A DNA stretch of 6,680 nt from CAYSPU01 sp964432995. GTDB lineage: Bacteria; Verrucomicrobiota; Verrucomicrobiia; Limisphaerales; JAHDYP01. Under the pieces are notes generated by a model. That model was not told the origin of the DNA. It was given only the letters and a program-made list of their open reading frames with translations, and ran no database searches. Shown here piece after piece: positions 4,717-6,680 of the stretch. How positions within the stretch are numbered: position 1 is the first letter of the stretch; each line of letters begins with the position of its first letter. The translations under genes were made by a program, and so were the position numbers. Location: assembly GCA_964432995.1 (NCBI GenBank), contig CAYSPU010000297.1, positions 1-6,680 of the forward strand, given 5' to 3'.

Positions 4717-6680
4717 ATGGGATTCTTGCTTCGAGTGTTTCGATTGCCGCCATCGGCCCTGCCCGGGATTCGGGTTGGCGACCGCCTCCGCACCCTCCTG
4801 CTGCTGGCCGCCACTTGCGCCTGCCTCCCCGCCACCCACGCCGCGCTCCAGTTCGACGTCTTCCTCGGCTACGGCGGACAACCCACCGGCGCCGACGGCG
4901 TCGTCCGCGAGGCCGGATGGTTCTCCGTGGGGTGCGAGGTTCACAACGATGGCCCGACCTTCAACGCCATCTTCGAGGTGTCCAATGCCCGAGGAGGGGG
5001 CCAGGCCCGTCGCCTCGCCCTCGAGCTCCCCACCAACACCCGCAAGCGGTTCGTCATCCCCGTCTTCGCCGGGGCCAATCAATACGCCACCTGGGAAGCC
5101 CGGCTGTTGGACGACCGGGGCCGCGTCCGGGCCGAATACCTGAACCTGCGCCCGCGGACCGCGGCCTGGGAAACCTTGCTGGTCGGCGCGGTCCCGCGCT
5201 CTCATTCGGGGCTCCCCACCCTCCCCACCCTCCGGAGGGACAACGCCCAGTCCACACTCCAGCCCCTCGTCGCGCGTATCCCCGTCGAACAGCTCCCCGT
5301 GGATCCCATCGCCTACGAAGGATTGGACGCCCTCTATCTCAACTCGGAGAGGGCGCTCGAGCTCCGGGAACCCCAGGCCGAGGCCCTGCTCGCGTGGATC
5401 CACGGTGGCGGCCACTTCATCCTGGCCATCGAACAACCCTCGGACGTCAACAGCCTGGCTTGGCTCCGTCCCCTGTTGCCGTGCGCGGTCAACAACATGG
5501 TCAACGTGCGCGCCGCCGGCGAACTGCACGCCTGGCTGCGCCAAGCCAACGTGCGCCAGGCCGACGATATCGAACCGCCCCGGACGGTCGGAGCCCGCCG
5601 GCCGAACTTGCCGGGCATGGTCAATGTCAACGCGCCGGTCAAGTACCACTTCCCGCAGTCCTTCGCCGAAGACATACCCGACAGCGAGAACCCGTTTCTC
5701 TCCCTGCCCCCTGACCCGGCGATCGAGCAGGTCGAGTTCCCGGTCTCCGTCGGAACCATTCGCCAGGGGCAGGTGCAACTGTCCGTCGGAGGCCTGCCGC
5801 TGGCAGTCACTGCCCGGAACGGGCGCGGGCATGTGACGGTGTTGCTCTTCAGCCCGGAGCGGCAGCCGTTTCTTTCCTGGAAACACCGGTCGTGGTTCTG
5901 GGCGCGACTCCTCCAAGTGCCTCCCATCTGGTTTCGCGAAAGCCCCGCCTTCCAAACCTGGGGCGGCAACAGCAGCGACGGCGTGGTGGGGTCGATGATC
6001 GACAGCCGCCAGATCCGCAAGCTGCCCGTTCCCTGGTTGCTCCTCCTTCTGGCCGTCTACCTCGCGGTCATCGGACCGTTCGACCGTTACCTGCTGCGCC
6101 GACTGAACCGGCAGATGCTGACCTGGGTGACCTTCCCCGGCTACGTCGTCCTGTTCTCCCTCCTGATCTACTACATCGGCTATCGGCTGCGTGCCGGCGA
6201 AACCGAGTGCAACCAGCTCCACGTCGTCGACGTCGTGCAGCGCGGCCTCGACATGGCCGATTTGCGCGGGCGCACCTATACCTCGGTCTACTCACCCGTG
6301 AACGCCCGCTATCGGATGACCACCGATCTTCCCTGCGCCACCCTGCGTGGCGAGTTCATCGGCCCCCAAAGCGGCGGGCAGGCGGGGAGCCAGGCCGAGG
6401 TGCAACAACTGGCCCAAGGATTCGACTCCCGGGTCTTCGTGCCGGTCTGGACCAGTCAGTTGTTTGTGAGTGACTGGCTCAACCCGGGCGGCGACCCCCC
6501 CCTCAAGGCCAGTCTCATCCCCCAGGGGCCCAACCTGCGGCTGCGCATCGAAAACCTCATGGCCGTGGCGATCCCCGATCTCCGCCTGGTCCTGCAGGGC
6601 CAGTTGTACGAGCTGGGCGCACTGCAGGCCGGCGAGTCGCGGGAAATCTCCCTCGACCTCCAGCGGGGAAAGGCCCTCCT
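4717..6680 (+). CDS. Large envelope protein: signal peptide, amidotransferase-like segment, two TM helices; 3' end outside window
   Basis: No named gene recognised. 654 codons are open to the right edge with no stop. Seen: signal peptide with hydrophobic core RTLLLLAATCACLPATHA and likely cleavage after residue 43; an extracytoplasmic beta-rich part; at about 203-239 GLDALYLNSERALELREPQA and WIHGGGHFILAIEQ, like the class-I glutamine-amidotransferase fold of large bacterial membrane proteins but without a visible catalytic triad; TM1 about 439-457 (VPWLLLLLAVYLAVIGPF), basic loop DRYLLRRLNRQM (inside), TM2 about 468-488 (TWVTFPGYVVLFSLLIYYIG), then a C-terminal extracytoplasmic domain. The TM-basic loop-TM-W(V/L)T layout recalls hypothetical proteins near MoxR ATPase/DUF58 clusters (family memory, not searched). 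ATG 4699 and TTG 4711 are in-frame alternative starts; neither these nor 4717 has a strong ribosome site. Confidence 0.85.
   Translation, partial: MGFLLRVFRLPPSALPGIRVGDRLRTLLLLAATCACLPATHAALQFDVFLGYGGQPTGADGVVREAGWFSVGCEVHNDGPTFNAIFEVSNARGGGQARRLALELPTNTRKRFVIPVFAGANQYATWEARLLDDRGRVRAEYLNLRPRTAAWETLLVGAVPRSHSGLPTLPTLRRDNAQSTLQPLVARIPVEQLPVDPIAYEGLDALYLNSERALELREPQAEALLAWIHGGGHFILAIEQPSDVNSLAWLRPLLPCAVNNMVNVRAAGELHAWLRQANVRQADDIEPPRTVGARRPNLPGMVNVNAPVKYHFPQSFAEDIPDSENPFLSLPPDPAIEQVEFPVSVGTIRQGQVQLSVGGLPLAVTARNGRGHVTVLLFSPERQPFLSWKHRSWFWARLLQVPPIWFRESPAFQTWGGNSSDGVVGSMIDSRQIRKLPVPWLLLLLAVYLAVIGPFDRYLLRRLNRQMLTWVTFPGYVVLFSLLIYYIGYRLRAGETECNQLHVVDVVQRGLDMADLRGRTYTSVYSPVNARYRMTTDLPCATLRGEFIGPQSGGQAGSQAEVQQLAQGFDSRVFVPVWTSQLFVSDWLNPGGDPPLKASLIPQGPNLRLRIENLMAVAIPDLRLVLQGQLYELGALQAGESREISLDLQRGKAL

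Noticed and set aside
4708..6222. 504-codon minus-strand open frame
   Set aside because: It is antisense to the plus-strand membrane-protein gene, whose frame has a signal peptide and clear TM helices. The minus frame is Gly/Asp/Glu/Arg-rich with no family features; long mirror frames are common at this base composition.

Overview
The window looks like a chromosomal segment from a high-G+C Gram-negative-type bacterium. The gene set and the style of the proteins (YraN, IF-3 with a long tail, the large signal-peptide/two-TM protein) suggest the Verrucomicrobiota, possibly the Pedosphaera/Limisphaera side. That assignment rests on remembered family resemblance and was not searched.

Layout. From about 4326 down to 1, five recognisable genes lie on the minus strand in the order infC (IF-3), rnhB (RNase HII), yraN (UPF0102 nuclease-like), hemE (uroporphyrinogen decarboxylase) and hemN (oxygen-independent coproporphyrinogen III oxidase, running off the left edge). 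infC-rnhB (9 bp apart) and hemE-hemN (5 bp apart) are tightly packed. rnhB-yraN are separated by 192 bp holding a perfect 8-bp-stem hairpin and a possible promoter. yraN-hemE are separated by about 350 bp. In that gap, three different short-period tandem repeat blocks sit directly behind the yraN stop codon, followed by about 50 codons resembling the C-terminal half of formamidopyrimidine-DNA glycosylase (MutM/Fpg), apparently the remains of a broken gene. hemE carries a 12-base run of N at the place where the family has its conserved GHG motif.

A roughly 390-bp non-coding region (4327-4716) separates infC from a divergent plus-strand gene that fills the rest of the window (4717 to the right edge, incomplete). 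It encodes a signal peptide, a large extracytoplasmic region with a glutamine-amidotransferase-like segment, two transmembrane helices with a basic cytoplasmic loop, and a further extracytoplasmic domain. The intergenic region contains a 10-bp perfect inverted repeat with arms 110 bp apart and a plausible sigma70-type promoter for the plus-strand gene.

Functionally, the minus-strand run mixes translation initiation, RNA/DNA maintenance and two steps of tetrapyrrole synthesis: HemE makes coproporphyrinogen III and HemN converts it to protoporphyrinogen IX. infC is not followed by rpmI-rplT, its usual partners. I see no CRISPR array, tRNA, rRNA, transposase or phage gene, and no convincing new multi-gene system. 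The least explained items are the mutM remnant with its repeat blocks, the intergenic inverted repeat, and the large membrane protein.
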